Source: Patescibacteria group bacterium (lineage in GTDB: Bacteria > Patescibacteriota > Minisyncoccia > JAHISW01 > Tagabacteraceae). From it: a stretch of 32,507 bases of DNA. Below, in pieces: positions 14,023 through 21,562 of this stretch (position 1 is the stretch's first letter; each line of letters begins with the position of its first letter). The DNA lies in NCBI GenBank assembly GCA_018819015.1, contig JAHJQY010000011.1, positions 1 to 32,507 of the forward strand, in the 5' to 3' direction. A program made the position numbers and the translations under genes. The notes under the pieces were generated by a model. The model ran no database searches, was not told the origin of the DNA, and saw nothing but the letters and a program-made list of their open reading frames with translations.

Positions 14023-14898
14023 TTAAATTTTAAATTCTATAATGTCGCCGTCTCGGACGATGTAGTTTTTGCCCTCGGTGCGCAAGAGGCCCGCTTCGCG
14101 GGCCCGACTCCAACTACCGGTCTCCATGAATTTATCATAATTTATGACCTCGGCTCGGATAAACTTTTCTTTAAAATCACTGTGAATTTTTTCTCCGGCC
14201 TCGGGCGCGGTTTTTCCTTTTTCCAGCGCGGAGGCGCGCAGTTCTTTGCCGCCCTTGATGGTATAAAAAGTTATAAGGTTTAATGTTTTGTAGGCTAAAC
14301 TTATTAGTTTTGGCATGGCTGATTCAAAACCGATTTCCTTCTGTTCTTCCGAACTCATTTCGGATGCTTCCAGTTCCAGCCTAAAATCAATTTCCAAATC
14401 GCATTTTTCAAAAGAATTATTTTTGCCGGCGGATTTAATATTGCAGATATAAATAAAAGGTTTTTTAGATAGGGCCTCTTCTGGGGCAGTAAAAGTATCT
14501 TTTAATTCCAGTTCATTTTTTATTATTTCAAAATCGCGCCGGGGGTTGATTTCGTTTTCTACGTGGGCGATTTTTTCATCTTCAAAACATCGTATGACCA
14601 GCAAGATTGCGTCCACGGTATAGATATGGGAAAGAAATTGGTTGCCCAGCCCCTCGCCCTTATGCGCTCCCCTTACCAAGCCGGCAATGTCAACGAATTC
14701 AACTATGGCCGGTATTATTTTTTCCGGCTTGACAATTTCTGCGATTTTCTCAAGCCGTTGGTCGGGCACGACAGCAACCCCCACATTTGGATTGATGGTG
14801 CAAAATGAGTAATTGGAAATATCAACTTTCTTTTTCGTGATTGTTTGAAAAAGCGTTGATTTCCCGACATTCGGCAAGCCGACAATACCGATTTTCAT
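14023..14898 (-). CDS. ychF: Ribosome-associated ATPase/GTPase YchF (OLA1 family), coiled-coil deleted
   Basis: The 291-residue product has the Obg-like G domain: GLPNVGKST (P-loop, about 7-15), NPNVGVAVVPD, DIAGLVRGAHKGEGLGNQFL (G3) and YICNIKS where the nucleotide-specificity motif lies. A C-terminal TGS domain follows (FYTIKGGKELRA, EKIHSDFKEKFIRAEVI, YIVRDGDIIEF). Bacterial YchF is about 360 residues. Here the helical coiled-coil hairpin that normally links IKNELEL to the G4 strand is reduced to about ten residues (KDTFTAPEEAL). The protein binds ribosomes and prefers ATP in characterised members. It starts 24 bases from the divergent phosphomannomutase gene. Confidence 0.9.
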   Translation of the reverse strand: MKIGIVGLPNVGKSTLFQTITKKKVDISNYSFCTINPNVGVAVVPDQRLEKIAEIVKPEKIIPAIVEFVDIAGLVRGAHKGEGLGNQFLSHIYTVDAILLVIRCFEDEKIAHVENEINPRRDFEIIKNELELKDTFTAPEEALSKKPFIYICNIKSAGKNNSFEKCDLEIDFRLELEASEMSSEEQKEIGFESAMPKLISLAYKTLNLITFYTIKGGKELRASALEKGKTAPEAGEKIHSDFKEKFIRAEVINYDKFMETGSWSRAREAGLLRTEGKNYIVRDGDIIEFKI

Positions 14899-14905
14899 TA
14901 TCTAA

Positions 14906-14914
14906 TGTTATAAT
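14906..14914. promoter_or_regulatory. Shared divergent -10 element of ychF and phosphomannomutase
   Basis: TGTTATAAT on the plus strand is an extended -10 ending 8 bases before the ATG at 14923. The same bases read on the minus strand give TATAAC ending 8 bases before the ychF ATG at 14898. Only 24 bases separate the two starts, so one AT block appears to serve both directions with leaderless mRNAs. Confidence 0.5.
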
Positions 14915-14922
14915 AGGGCGTA

Positions 14923-16212
14923 ATGGATGTAAACGGGATAAATCCTAAAATTTTTAAGGCCTACGATATCAGGGGCGTTTATAAAAAAGACATAGACGAA
15001 GATATTTTTTACGCACTTGGCAAAGTTTTCGCCGCGCGCTCAAAAAATGGCAAAATCGTGGTGGGCCGCGATATTCGTTTAAGTTCAAAATCTTTGTCCG
15101 AAGCTTTTACAAAAGGCGTTTTAGATTATGGGCTGGATGTTTTAAATGTGGGCGAAGTGACCACCCCCATGCTTTATTTTGCCGTTGGCGGGTTGGGAGG
15201 CGCCGGGGGCGCCATGATAACCGCTTCGCATAATCCTCCCGAATATAATGGCATAAAATTTACAGATGAAAATACTCAGCCCATAGGCGGAAAAGAAATA
15301 GGGGAACTTTTAAAAAAAATAAATTTAGAAAATTCCAACAAAAGAGGAGCGGAAAAAATAACGGATATTTCTGAAGATTATTTGAATTTGATCTGTAGTA
15401 ATTTTAAGATAAGTCGTGAGATAAAAGTGAATATTGATGCTAAAGATAGCGCCGTTGGCTTGTTTTTGCAAAGATTTTTAAAAAAGTTAGGCATAGAATT
15501 TTGGGGTGGATCTTGCGCGGATTTTAAGGCTTCTTTTGACGCTGACGGAGATAGGTTGAAATTGTTTGATGAAAATCAAAATGAAATAAGGGGGGATATT
15601 GCCGGGGGCATTATAGCTGATAATTTTTTGAAAAAAGGAGATTTGTTTGTTTATGATCTGATTTCCACCAGAGCCTTGAGAGATTATTTTGGGGAAAGGG
15701 GGATTGAAACTATCGCAAGCAAGATCGGACATTTTTACATTAAAAAATTGATGAAAGAAAAAGCGGCGGTTTTTGCGTCAGAAATTTCCGGCCACTATTA
15801 TTTTGAATCGCTTAATTATAACGAGTCGGCGCTTTTTGCTTTGCGGGTGGTTTTGGAAGCGCTGGATAAAAATCCGGCCCTGAAAATTTCCGATTTGGCT
15901 AATCGTTTTTCCGGCTATTTTCATTCCGGCGAGATTAATTTTCCTCTTGCCTTAGAAGAAGACTGGGATAAAATTTTAGAAAAATTAAAAAATAAATATA
16001 ACGACGGTCAACAAAATTTTGAAGACGGTATTTCTGTTGAATATCCTTCGACTTGGCTCAGGACAAGTCCCGACCCCGCCGATGGCGGGGCAAGCTGGTG
16101 GTTTAATTTGCGCCCGTCCAACACCGAGCCGATTATGAGATTGGTCATTGAGGCCAAGACAAAAGAATTGATGGAGCAAAAAAAAGACGAGATTTTAGAT
16201 TTGTTGAAATAA
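14923..16212 (+). CDS. Phosphomannomutase/phosphoglucomutase
   Basis: The 429-residue product is an alpha-D-phosphohexomutase interconverting sugar 1- and 6-phosphates. It has the N-terminal AYDIRGVY, the phosphoserine loop TASHNPPEYNG (S102), the metal loop DADGDR at 206-211, the sugar-binding segment SEISGHYYF and the phosphate-binding RPSNTEP near the C-terminus. It probably supplies nucleotide sugars for surface polysaccharides, and connects with the cupin GPI encoded further right. Residues 376-391, just before the phosphate-binding loop, form an insertion encoded by a GC-rich palindromic element. It converges with rnj with 5 bases between stops. Confidence 0.92.
   Translation: MDVNGINPKIFKAYDIRGVYKKDIDEDIFYALGKVFAARSKNGKIVVGRDIRLSSKSLSEAFTKGVLDYGLDVLNVGEVTTPMLYFAVGGLGGAGGAMITASHNPPEYNGIKFTDENTQPIGGKEIGELLKKINLENSNKRGAEKITDISEDYLNLICSNFKISREIKVNIDAKDSAVGLFLQRFLKKLGIEFWGGSCADFKASFDADGDRLKLFDENQNEIRGDIAGGIIADNFLKKGDLFVYDLISTRALRDYFGERGIETIASKIGHFYIKKLMKEKAAVFASEISGHYYFESLNYNESALFALRVVLEALDKNPALKISDLANRFSGYFHSGEINFPLALEEDWDKILEKLKNKYNDGQQNFEDGISVEYPSTWLRTSPDPADGGASWWFNLRPSNTEPIMRLVIEAKTKELMEQKKDEILDLLK
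16046..16095. repeat. Palindrome-bearing insertion in the phosphomannomutase gene
   Basis: Relatives read YP-(D/E)GWFNLRPSNTEP, but here about 16 residues (STWLRTSPDPADGGAS) separate YP from WW. The inserted DNA contains ccccgcc-gat-ggcgggg (16074-16090) next to cttggctcaggacaagt. It keeps the reading frame. The insertion is inferred from knowledge of the family's conserved loop. Confidence 0.65.
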
Positions 16213-16217
16213 ATTTT

Positions 16218-17882
16218 TTAAACCTCAATTATGACCGGCAGGACCATCGGGCGGCGTTTGGTTTTTTGGAAAAGATATTTGCCAACTCGTTCCCTGATAT
16301 TGTCTTTCAGAAAGTTTATGTTCAACGGACGCATATTGGCTGATTCGTGAACGATTTTTTTAACGATATGGCGGGCGTTTTTCAGCAGTTCTTGAGATTC
16401 TTTCAAGTAGACAAATCCCCGAGAAATAATATCTGGTGAGCCTTTTATTTTGTTTTCTTTCGTGTCTATGACCGCGATAATGACAAAGATGCCGTCTTTG
16501 GAAAGCATTTGTCTGTCGCGCAAAACAATTTCTTTGACATCGCCTACGCCCAGCCCGTCAACCATGACATAGTTGGCCGGAGCAGTCTCTTTGAGCGTCT
16601 GGATTTTGTCTTTGGACACTTCTATTATAGCGCCGTTTCTTATCGGGACGGCGATATTGTCTTTTGGTATTCCGACGTTTTCCGCCAGCATAGAATTTGT
16701 TTTAAGCATGAAGTAATGCCCGTGTACCGGAATAAAGAATTTCGGTTTGAGCATTTTTATAATTAGTTTTAATTCTTCTGAATAGGCGTGTCCGCTGGCA
16801 TGGACATCGGCCACTTCATAGTGAATGATTTTGGCTCCCTGTCTGGCCAGATTGTCTTTCAGGTTTTGGATGCTTTTTTCATTGCCGGGGATAATGGAAG
16901 AGGAGAGAATGACTGTGTCGCCGCTATGCAGTTTTATGTGGCTGTGTTTGTGGCTGGCAATGCGCATTAAAGAGGCCTCTTTTTCTCCTTGCGCGCCAGT
17001 GCAGACGATTATAATTTTTTCTTCCGGGTAGTCGCCTATGTTTTTTACGGAGATGATGGTTTCTTTTCTGGGCTTGAATAGGTCAAGTTTTTTCGCGATT
17101 TCTATGTTGGATTTCATACTATATCCGTCTATGGCGACTTTTCTTTTTAATTTTTCGGCTATTTTTATTATTTCTATGATTCTTTCAATCTGCGACGAGA
17201 AAGTTCCGATAATAATTCTTTTCGGAGACTCTCTGAAAATTTTTTCAAGGTTTTTGCAAACCGTTGCTTCGGAGATGGAAATCCCGGGCTTTTCAGAATT
17301 AGTGCTTTCCAAAAGCAAAACCAGATTTTTTTCTTTTCCAAGTTTGATATATTCTTCAATTTTGGTTGGTTCGCCCTTGCTGTTGTGTTCAATTTTTGCG
17401 TCTCCCGGATAGATTATGTTGCCCAGAGGCGTTTCAATGGCGGTGCCAATGGCATCCGGAATGGTGTGCGTGATATCAAAAAATTTCGCCTTAAAATTTT
17501 CTCCGAGTTTTATTTTATCCCCGGATTTTATTTCCTGGATTTTTAGCATGGGCGCGTGGGGGAATTCTTCCTGTCGTTTTAATATCATGGCCTTGGTCAG
17601 TCTGGTGGTGTAGATGGTCGGGTTTCCGATTTTGTCCATCAAATAGGGAATGGCGCCGATGTGGTCCAGGTGGCCATGGCTTATTATTAATCCGCGTATT
17701 TTATTTTTTCGTTCTTCAAGATACTTTGTATTCGGAATTATATAGTCTATTCCGGGCGTTTCTTCTTCCGGAAATTGCAGGCCGGCGTCAAAGATAACAA
17801 TATCGTTTCTATATTCAACGATTGTCATGTTGCGGCCGATTTCCTCGGCCCCCCCGAGGGGGATTATTTTTATTTTTTCCAT
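16218..17882 (-). CDS. rnj: Ribonuclease J
   Basis: The 554-residue product starts MEKIKIIPLGGAEEIGRNM. I chose the ATG at 17882 because the longer open frame upstream is simply the antisense-free tRNA-Leu gene. It has the metallo-beta-lactamase motif SHGHLDHIG (68-76), FDAGLQFPEEETPGIDYIIP, the beta-CASP domain with CTGAQGEKEASLMRIA, VHASGHAYSEELKLII, VHGHYFML and the C-terminal domain. RNase J is a 5'-3' exo- and endonuclease for mRNA and rRNA processing. Its ATG begins 2 bases after the tRNA-Leu discriminator base, with no Shine-Dalgarno sequence, so processing of the tRNA 3' end would create a nearly leaderless mRNA. The length is normal. Confidence 0.95.
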   Translation of the reverse strand: MEKIKIIPLGGAEEIGRNMTIVEYRNDIVIFDAGLQFPEEETPGIDYIIPNTKYLEERKNKIRGLIISHGHLDHIGAIPYLMDKIGNPTIYTTRLTKAMILKRQEEFPHAPMLKIQEIKSGDKIKLGENFKAKFFDITHTIPDAIGTAIETPLGNIIYPGDAKIEHNSKGEPTKIEEYIKLGKEKNLVLLLESTNSEKPGISISEATVCKNLEKIFRESPKRIIIGTFSSQIERIIEIIKIAEKLKRKVAIDGYSMKSNIEIAKKLDLFKPRKETIISVKNIGDYPEEKIIIVCTGAQGEKEASLMRIASHKHSHIKLHSGDTVILSSSIIPGNEKSIQNLKDNLARQGAKIIHYEVADVHASGHAYSEELKLIIKMLKPKFFIPVHGHYFMLKTNSMLAENVGIPKDNIAVPIRNGAIIEVSKDKIQTLKETAPANYVMVDGLGVGDVKEIVLRDRQMLSKDGIFVIIAVIDTKENKIKGSPDIISRGFVYLKESQELLKNARHIVKKIVHESANMRPLNINFLKDNIRERVGKYLFQKTKRRPMVLPVIIEV

Positions 17883-17884
17883 AG

Positions 17885-17968
17885 TGCCCTCGACAGGATT
17901 TGAACCTGTACGGCCTTGCGGCCACAGCGTTCTGAACGCTGCGTGTCTGCCAGTTTCACCACGAGGGC
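17885..17968 (-). tRNA. tRNA-Leu(CAG)
   Basis: Read on the minus strand, the acceptor stem GCCCTCG/CGAGGGC encloses a D arm, an anticodon stem CAGCG/CGCTG with loop TTCAGAA (anticodon CAG), a long class II variable arm (GGCCGCAAGGCC) and the T arm ACAGG-TTCAAAT-CCTGT. The discriminator is A and CCA is not encoded. It lies 5 bases after the GPI stop and 2 bases before the rnj ATG, so it is probably cut out of a longer transcript. Confidence 0.97.
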
Positions 17969-17973
17969 GCAGA

Positions 17974-18675
17974 TTAAATTTTTGTGTAGCAATTTTCAAT
18001 AGTTAGAATATTTTTGTATTTTTTCGGATTGTTTAAAAATTCCAGTTGCCCGGCCGAGAATTCATAAAGAGGTTTGCTAAAAGTAATTTCTAATTCCGGT
18101 ATTTCTTTTGGTTTTAATTTTATTAATTCAGGAACATTAGTATAATTTGGATTTTTTTCAAAAATAATTTCACCACTTTCATTCTTTAAAATATAATAGC
18201 AGGCGCCATGAAATTGTTTGTATGGCAGATAGTCGCTTTCGGTTTTTAAGCTAACCCAATTTGAAAGAACCGTTTTTTCTTCTTCCCGGGGGTTTATACT
18301 GATGGCGCCAAAGTTAGTTGGAAAAATCGCTTTTTCTCCTTTCTTTGCTTCTATAAGATATGCTTCTTTGATAATTTTTGGGTCATTTTCATATTTTTGA
18401 ATTAACCACAGCGATTTTCCGGACACAACTTCCATAATTTCCATCATACTGTTTTTGTGATAGTGCCCATATGTTTTTGGCAGTTCGTCTTTAATTTTGC
18501 CGGGATAAAGAAAGGTTAGGTCGTAGCGCAGGTTGTCTGCTGTTGCAACATTGCGGTAAACATCATAAATAATTCGGCTCAATTCCCCTCCCGGTTCTTT
18601 TAGGACTTCTTTCATTTTTTCAAGCGTTCTTGATTGCGGTTTTTTGTTTTTTATCAATTCACGAAAATCTTCCAT
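17974..18675 (-). CDS. pgiA: Cupin-type glucose-6-phosphate isomerase
   Basis: The 233-residue product matches the GPI (PF06560) cupin family. It has DLTFLYPGKI, the metal-binding TYGHYHK (H71, H73) with the following Glu in MMEIMEVVSG, and a third His in KQFHGACYYI. It interconverts glucose- and fructose-6-phosphate and is unrelated to the usual bacterial Pgi. It was first known in archaea and is found in CPR bacteria. The start at 18675 overlaps the solute-binding-protein gene by 22 bases, and the stop is followed by tRNA-Leu after 5 bases. It links glycolysis with the phosphohexomutase and pentose phosphate genes in the window. Confidence 0.85.
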   Translation of the reverse strand: MEDFRELIKNKKPQSRTLEKMKEVLKEPGGELSRIIYDVYRNVATADNLRYDLTFLYPGKIKDELPKTYGHYHKNSMMEIMEVVSGKSLWLIQKYENDPKIIKEAYLIEAKKGEKAIFPTNFGAISINPREEEKTVLSNWVSLKTESDYLPYKQFHGACYYILKNESGEIIFEKNPNYTNVPELIKLKPKEIPELEITFSKPLYEFSAGQLEFLNNPKKYKNILTIENCYTKI

Positions 18676-20399
18676 ATTTTTTTTGTGTTAGTGTACCAAT
18701 TATAAACTTGCGAGAATCTTTCTGATGAAATTGTTATTGATGATTCGTTCACGCCCTTGAGCGAGGATGGCAAAAGATGTATGAAATAAGGCGAGTATAA
18801 GAAAATTGCCGGCGTATCTTTTTCTATTTCTTTTTGAAATTCATAATATTTCTTTTCTTTTTTTTGGGCATCAAAAATTGTTCTGACTTCTTCCAAAATT
18901 TTGTCGGCCGCTATATTTGCGTAAAGCGCTATATTGAGCCCGGGGTCGTTTCTTTGGGAGGAATGCCAAAAAGCGAAAGCGTCCGGGTCTCTTCCCATAA
19001 TTTCTCCGAAAAGCAGAGCGTCATATTTTCTTGGCCTGATAACATTTTGTTCCAAGTCGCCGATTTCATATATTTTAATGCGCGCCTTCGCTCCAATTTT
19101 TTCCCAGTCTTCTTTGAGTATGTTGGATATTTTTATCAAATCCGGCATATTGGATGTTGAAATTGAGAATTCTAATTTGACAATTTCTTTTTTATTTTTT
19201 TTCTCCATCACATTTTCTTCTTGGTTGAGTTCCCATCCGTTTTTTTCCAAGATTTTTTTTGCTTGTTCAATCCGTTGCTCAAAGTTTTCTTCGGACGCGG
19301 GTTTTTCAATGTGTCCTATGCTTCCCGGCGGGATTGGCCCATTGATAGCGGCGCCGAAATTTTGCAGCACTTCGCTGACAATTTTTTCTTTATCAACGCT
19401 TAAATTTAATGCCTCTCGCACTTCTTTTTTCGTAAAAACGGGCGCGTTGTCCTGATTGAAAAAGAAGGCAAAAATTCTTGATAAAAAATATGTTTTTAAC
19501 AAAGCGTCTTTGTTTTTTATTTCCAAGATCTGTTCCGGAGAAATGGCGCTCAGGCCGTCTATTTGTTTTTGTTTGTAGGCGTCCACAAGATCTTTTTCGG
19601 ATGGATAAAATTTTAGGATAATCTTTTTTAAAAAAGGAGCGCGCAAGGAAAAGTTTTTATTGGGGACCAATGCGCATGAAGAGATAATGCCCGACGAGCT
19701 TCTGGTTATTTTTTCAATTTTATAGGGTCCGGAACCTATTGCCTTGATGTTAAAATCACTTAACGGCATTTGTTCGGGAAGCACGTTTTTCCAGACATGA
19801 AGAGGCAAAATGCCCAAGGTCGTATTTTCTAAAAATGGCGCGTATGGTTTTTCAAGACAAAAATTTATCGTTCTTTCGTCAATTTTTTCTGCGTTAACTC
19901 CTTCCCAATTAGCTCTTTTTGGGCTTTTGGTTGATGGGTTTTTGATTTGTTCTATGGTAAATATAATATCATCACTGGTTAAAGGCGCGCCGTCCGACCA
20001 CAAAAGATTCGGTTTTAGCGTGAATGTGTAGCATTGTCCGTTTTCGCTTATTTCATAATTTTCCGCCAGATCCAATATGAGTTCATCTCCTTTTGCCCGC
20101 GTAAGTCCTGAATAAACAAGCATTGTCAGGTCGCGGTCGGCGTCGGAAATCGTCAGCGCCGGATTTACAAAACGCGGCGTTCCGATTATTCCTTCTCTTA
20201 TTGTGCCGCCTTCCGTCGGGACTTCTATGCTCAAGTTCTTATCTATTTGCCATAATAATAAAAGTCCGCTTAAAATCAGCAATGCCAGCAGAAACAGAAG
20301 TATTTTTTTATGCGCGCAGGGCAGTGTTTTTATGGCGTGTCGCAATCTTAATTCTGACAATAGAATTTTTGATTGCAGTATTTTGAGATGTTTTCTCAC
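18654..20399 (-). CDS. Membrane-anchored family 5 peptide/solute-binding protein
   Basis: The 581-residue product has one N-terminal membrane segment (about 32-50) and a family 5 extracellular solute-binding domain (DppA/OppA type). Segments are GIIGTPRFVNPAL, LVYSGLTRAKG, LKPNLLWSDGAPLTSDDIIF, GSGPYKIEKI, EALNLSVDKEKI and SGSIG-like GPIPPGSIG. It lacks a lipobox Cys at the end of the hydrophobic segment, so it is held by an uncleaved anchor. No ABC permease or ATPase genes are nearby, which is common for this gene in CPR genomes and leaves transport partners unknown. The start is taken as GTG at 20399, 22 bases after secG. It overlaps pgiA by 22 bases. Confidence 0.8.
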   Translation of the reverse strand: MRKHLKILQSKILLSELRLRHAIKTLPCAHKKILLFLLALLILSGLLLLWQIDKNLSIEVPTEGGTIREGIIGTPRFVNPALTISDADRDLTMLVYSGLTRAKGDELILDLAENYEISENGQCYTFTLKPNLLWSDGAPLTSDDIIFTIEQIKNPSTKSPKRANWEGVNAEKIDERTINFCLEKPYAPFLENTTLGILPLHVWKNVLPEQMPLSDFNIKAIGSGPYKIEKITRSSSGIISSCALVPNKNFSLRAPFLKKIILKFYPSEKDLVDAYKQKQIDGLSAISPEQILEIKNKDALLKTYFLSRIFAFFFNQDNAPVFTKKEVREALNLSVDKEKIVSEVLQNFGAAINGPIPPGSIGHIEKPASEENFEQRIEQAKKILEKNGWELNQEENVMEKKNKKEIVKLEFSISTSNMPDLIKISNILKEDWEKIGAKARIKIYEIGDLEQNVIRPRKYDALLFGEIMGRDPDAFAFWHSSQRNDPGLNIALYANIAADKILEEVRTIFDAQKKEKKYYEFQKEIEKDTPAIFLYSPYFIHLLPSSLKGVNESSITISSERFSQVYNWYTNTKKIWKIFVN

Positions 20400-20400
20400 A

Positions 20401-20433
20401 AATTTATTTGATTAATAAAATTTATTTGATTAA
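20401..20433. repeat. Short tandem duplication of the secG 3' end
   Basis: aatttatttgattaa occurs at 20401-20415 and again at 20419-20433, an 18-base period. On the minus strand this repeats the last codons (LIK) and the stop of secG in frame, and the second copy lies in the gap before the solute-binding-protein GTG. Confidence 0.75.
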
Positions 20434-20640
20434 CAAGGCCGCAAACGTAGATGCGAGGAAAAGAAAAGCCAAGACAATTGTTGAAATGAATAATATTTTT
20501 TCAAAACCTCTTTTTGTGTGGTAGCTTTCTCCGCCGCCGCCAAAAAGACCGGAAAGACCGGCTCCTTGCTGTTGTAAAAGGATAGTGGCTACCAGTAAAA
20601 CAGAAATAACTATTTGAATTATCGCTAGAATGTTTGACAT
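20422..20640 (-). CDS. secG: Preprotein translocase subunit SecG
   Basis: The 72-residue product has two membrane segments (about 3-22 and 50-70) around the SecG signature LLQQQGAGLSGLFGGGGE. It stabilises the SecYEG channel and aids SecA-driven export. It is first gene of the minus-strand run secG, solute-binding protein, pgiA, tRNA-Leu, rnj. A consensus promoter lies upstream, and a second TATAAT box sits only 9 bases from the ATG. Confidence 0.9.
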   Translation of the reverse strand: MSNILAIIQIVISVLLVATILLQQQGAGLSGLFGGGGESYHTKRGFEKILFISTIVLAFLFLASTFAALLIK

Positions 20641-20649
20641 AGTACGAGT

Positions 20650-20695
20650 ATTATAACGTTATTTTAAAGTATAGTCTAAGACTTGCAATTGTCAA
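20650..20695 (-). promoter_or_regulatory. Promoters of the secG operon
   Basis: On the minus strand TTGACA (20695-20690), 16 bases and TATACT (20673-20668) form a strong promoter. A second TATAAT at 20655-20650 is 9 bases before the ATG and could give an almost leaderless transcript. Confidence 0.6.
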
Positions 20696-20722
20696 GCGAC
20701 AAAGGTTGACCGTTTTAATTAA

Positions 20723-20753
20723 CAAAAAAAAGGGGGTGCTTTTGCAGCCCCCC
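20723..20753 (-). terminator. Rho-independent terminator
   Basis: On the minus strand a GC-rich stem (gggggctgc pairing with gcaccccc, loop AAAA) is followed by eight T. It lies about 20 bases after the stop of the gene ending at 20775 and separates it from secG. Confidence 0.8.
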
Positions 20754-20774
20754 TGTGAATGTGTTCGCGATTAA

Positions 20775-21377
20775 TTAAAAGTAAAAGTACAAGCTTTCTC
20801 CAAGCACGGAGACATGAACACATATTTCGGCATTGAACATCCCTCTAACGTACGATGGGCATAGCTGAATGCCGTACTCCTTGCCAAAACGTTCGATCAT
20901 CTCCGCGATTTTTGAAGCGTTACTGGTTGGCGACACTTCGCCGTTGTACATTTCGAAGCGGCCACCTTCCAGCAAGCGTCCACTATATTGTTTAATGCCA
21001 AAAGGTTGCAAGGTTTTCTTCAGAAGAGCGATAATTTCCCGTCGTTCTTCCTCAATGAATAATTTTGTGGCGCGGAACGCCTCTCGTTCGGTTACGTTGA
21101 TAAGTGCGGGATGTATAGTCCGCAACTCGTTAAGCGCCCTCGTCCTCTTTGGAACTTCGCGTAGTCGCCACCACATGGTGGCAACTCCAATTATGCAAAT
21201 TAGCACAAGAAAGAAAGCCTGCCACGATCCTTGCGCTTTGCCGAATATACTTGAAAATATCACGGCTACGGTCCAGCCACCAAAGTAGGCTACTGGGAAT
21301 ACTGTCGGTGTCGCATTTTCAATGATCTGGCGGGATAATCCCGCCTTGCTCTTATTGAAACTATTTAAACCATTCAT
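20775..21377 (-). CDS. Two-pass membrane protein of unknown function
   Basis: I chose ATG at 21377 because AAAGGAG lies 8 bases upstream; the longer frame to 21458 would run through the promoter. The 200-residue product has two membrane segments, near 32-48 (AYFGGWTVAVIFSSIFG) and 55-70 (WQAFFLVLICIIGVATMWW), then a soluble C-terminal domain of about 120 residues rich in charged helices (TEREAFRATKLFIEEERRE, EMIERFGKEYGIQL). I do not recognise the family. With its own promoter, Shine-Dalgarno sequence and terminator, and a richer GC content than its neighbours, it looks like an independent, possibly acquired gene. Confidence 0.6.
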   Translation of the reverse strand: MNGLNSFNKSKAGLSRQIIENATPTVFPVAYFGGWTVAVIFSSIFGKAQGSWQAFFLVLICIIGVATMWWRLREVPKRTRALNELRTIHPALINVTEREAFRATKLFIEEERREIIALLKKTLQPFGIKQYSGRLLEGGRFEMYNGEVSPTSNASKIAEMIERFGKEYGIQLCPSYVRGMFNAEICVHVSVLGESLYFYF

Positions 21378-21430
21378 GTTGCGGTCTCCTTTCAAAATTA
21401 AGGTTAAGGCGTGATATCGATTCTTAAACA

Positions 21431-21458
21431 AGAATACTATAAAATAAATAAAAGTCAA
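21431..21458 (-). promoter_or_regulatory. Promoter of the two-pass membrane protein gene
   Basis: On the minus strand TTGACT (21458-21453), a 16-base spacer and TATTCT (21436-21431) lie about 55 bases before the ATG at 21377. Confidence 0.5.
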
Positions 21459-21481
21459 TAGCGTGGGGTAATCTACGCATA

Positions 21482-21511
21482 TTGACTAGAAAATAGAGGG
21501 CGAGGTATGCT
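21482..21511 (+). promoter_or_regulatory. Promoter of the 21563 gene
   Basis: TTGACT (21482-21487), an 18-base spacer and TATGCT (21506-21511) face right, about 50 bases before the GTG start. The divergent promoter at 21431-21458 begins only 24 bases away. Confidence 0.4.
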
Positions 21512-21562
21512 TAAGAAAGATTTTGAAAATATTACGAACAAAAACATAGAAAGAGGGGTTTC

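Noticed and set aside
14090-14107. GC palindrome in ychF (ggcccgc-ttc-gcgggcc)
   Set aside because: It encodes residues that align with the normal YchF C-terminus (AREAGLLRTEGK), so it does not look like an insertion as in the other four genes.
17883-17999. N-terminal extension of RNase J to 17999
   Set aside because: The extension is the translation of tRNA-Leu. The family's N-terminus begins at the ATG at 17882.
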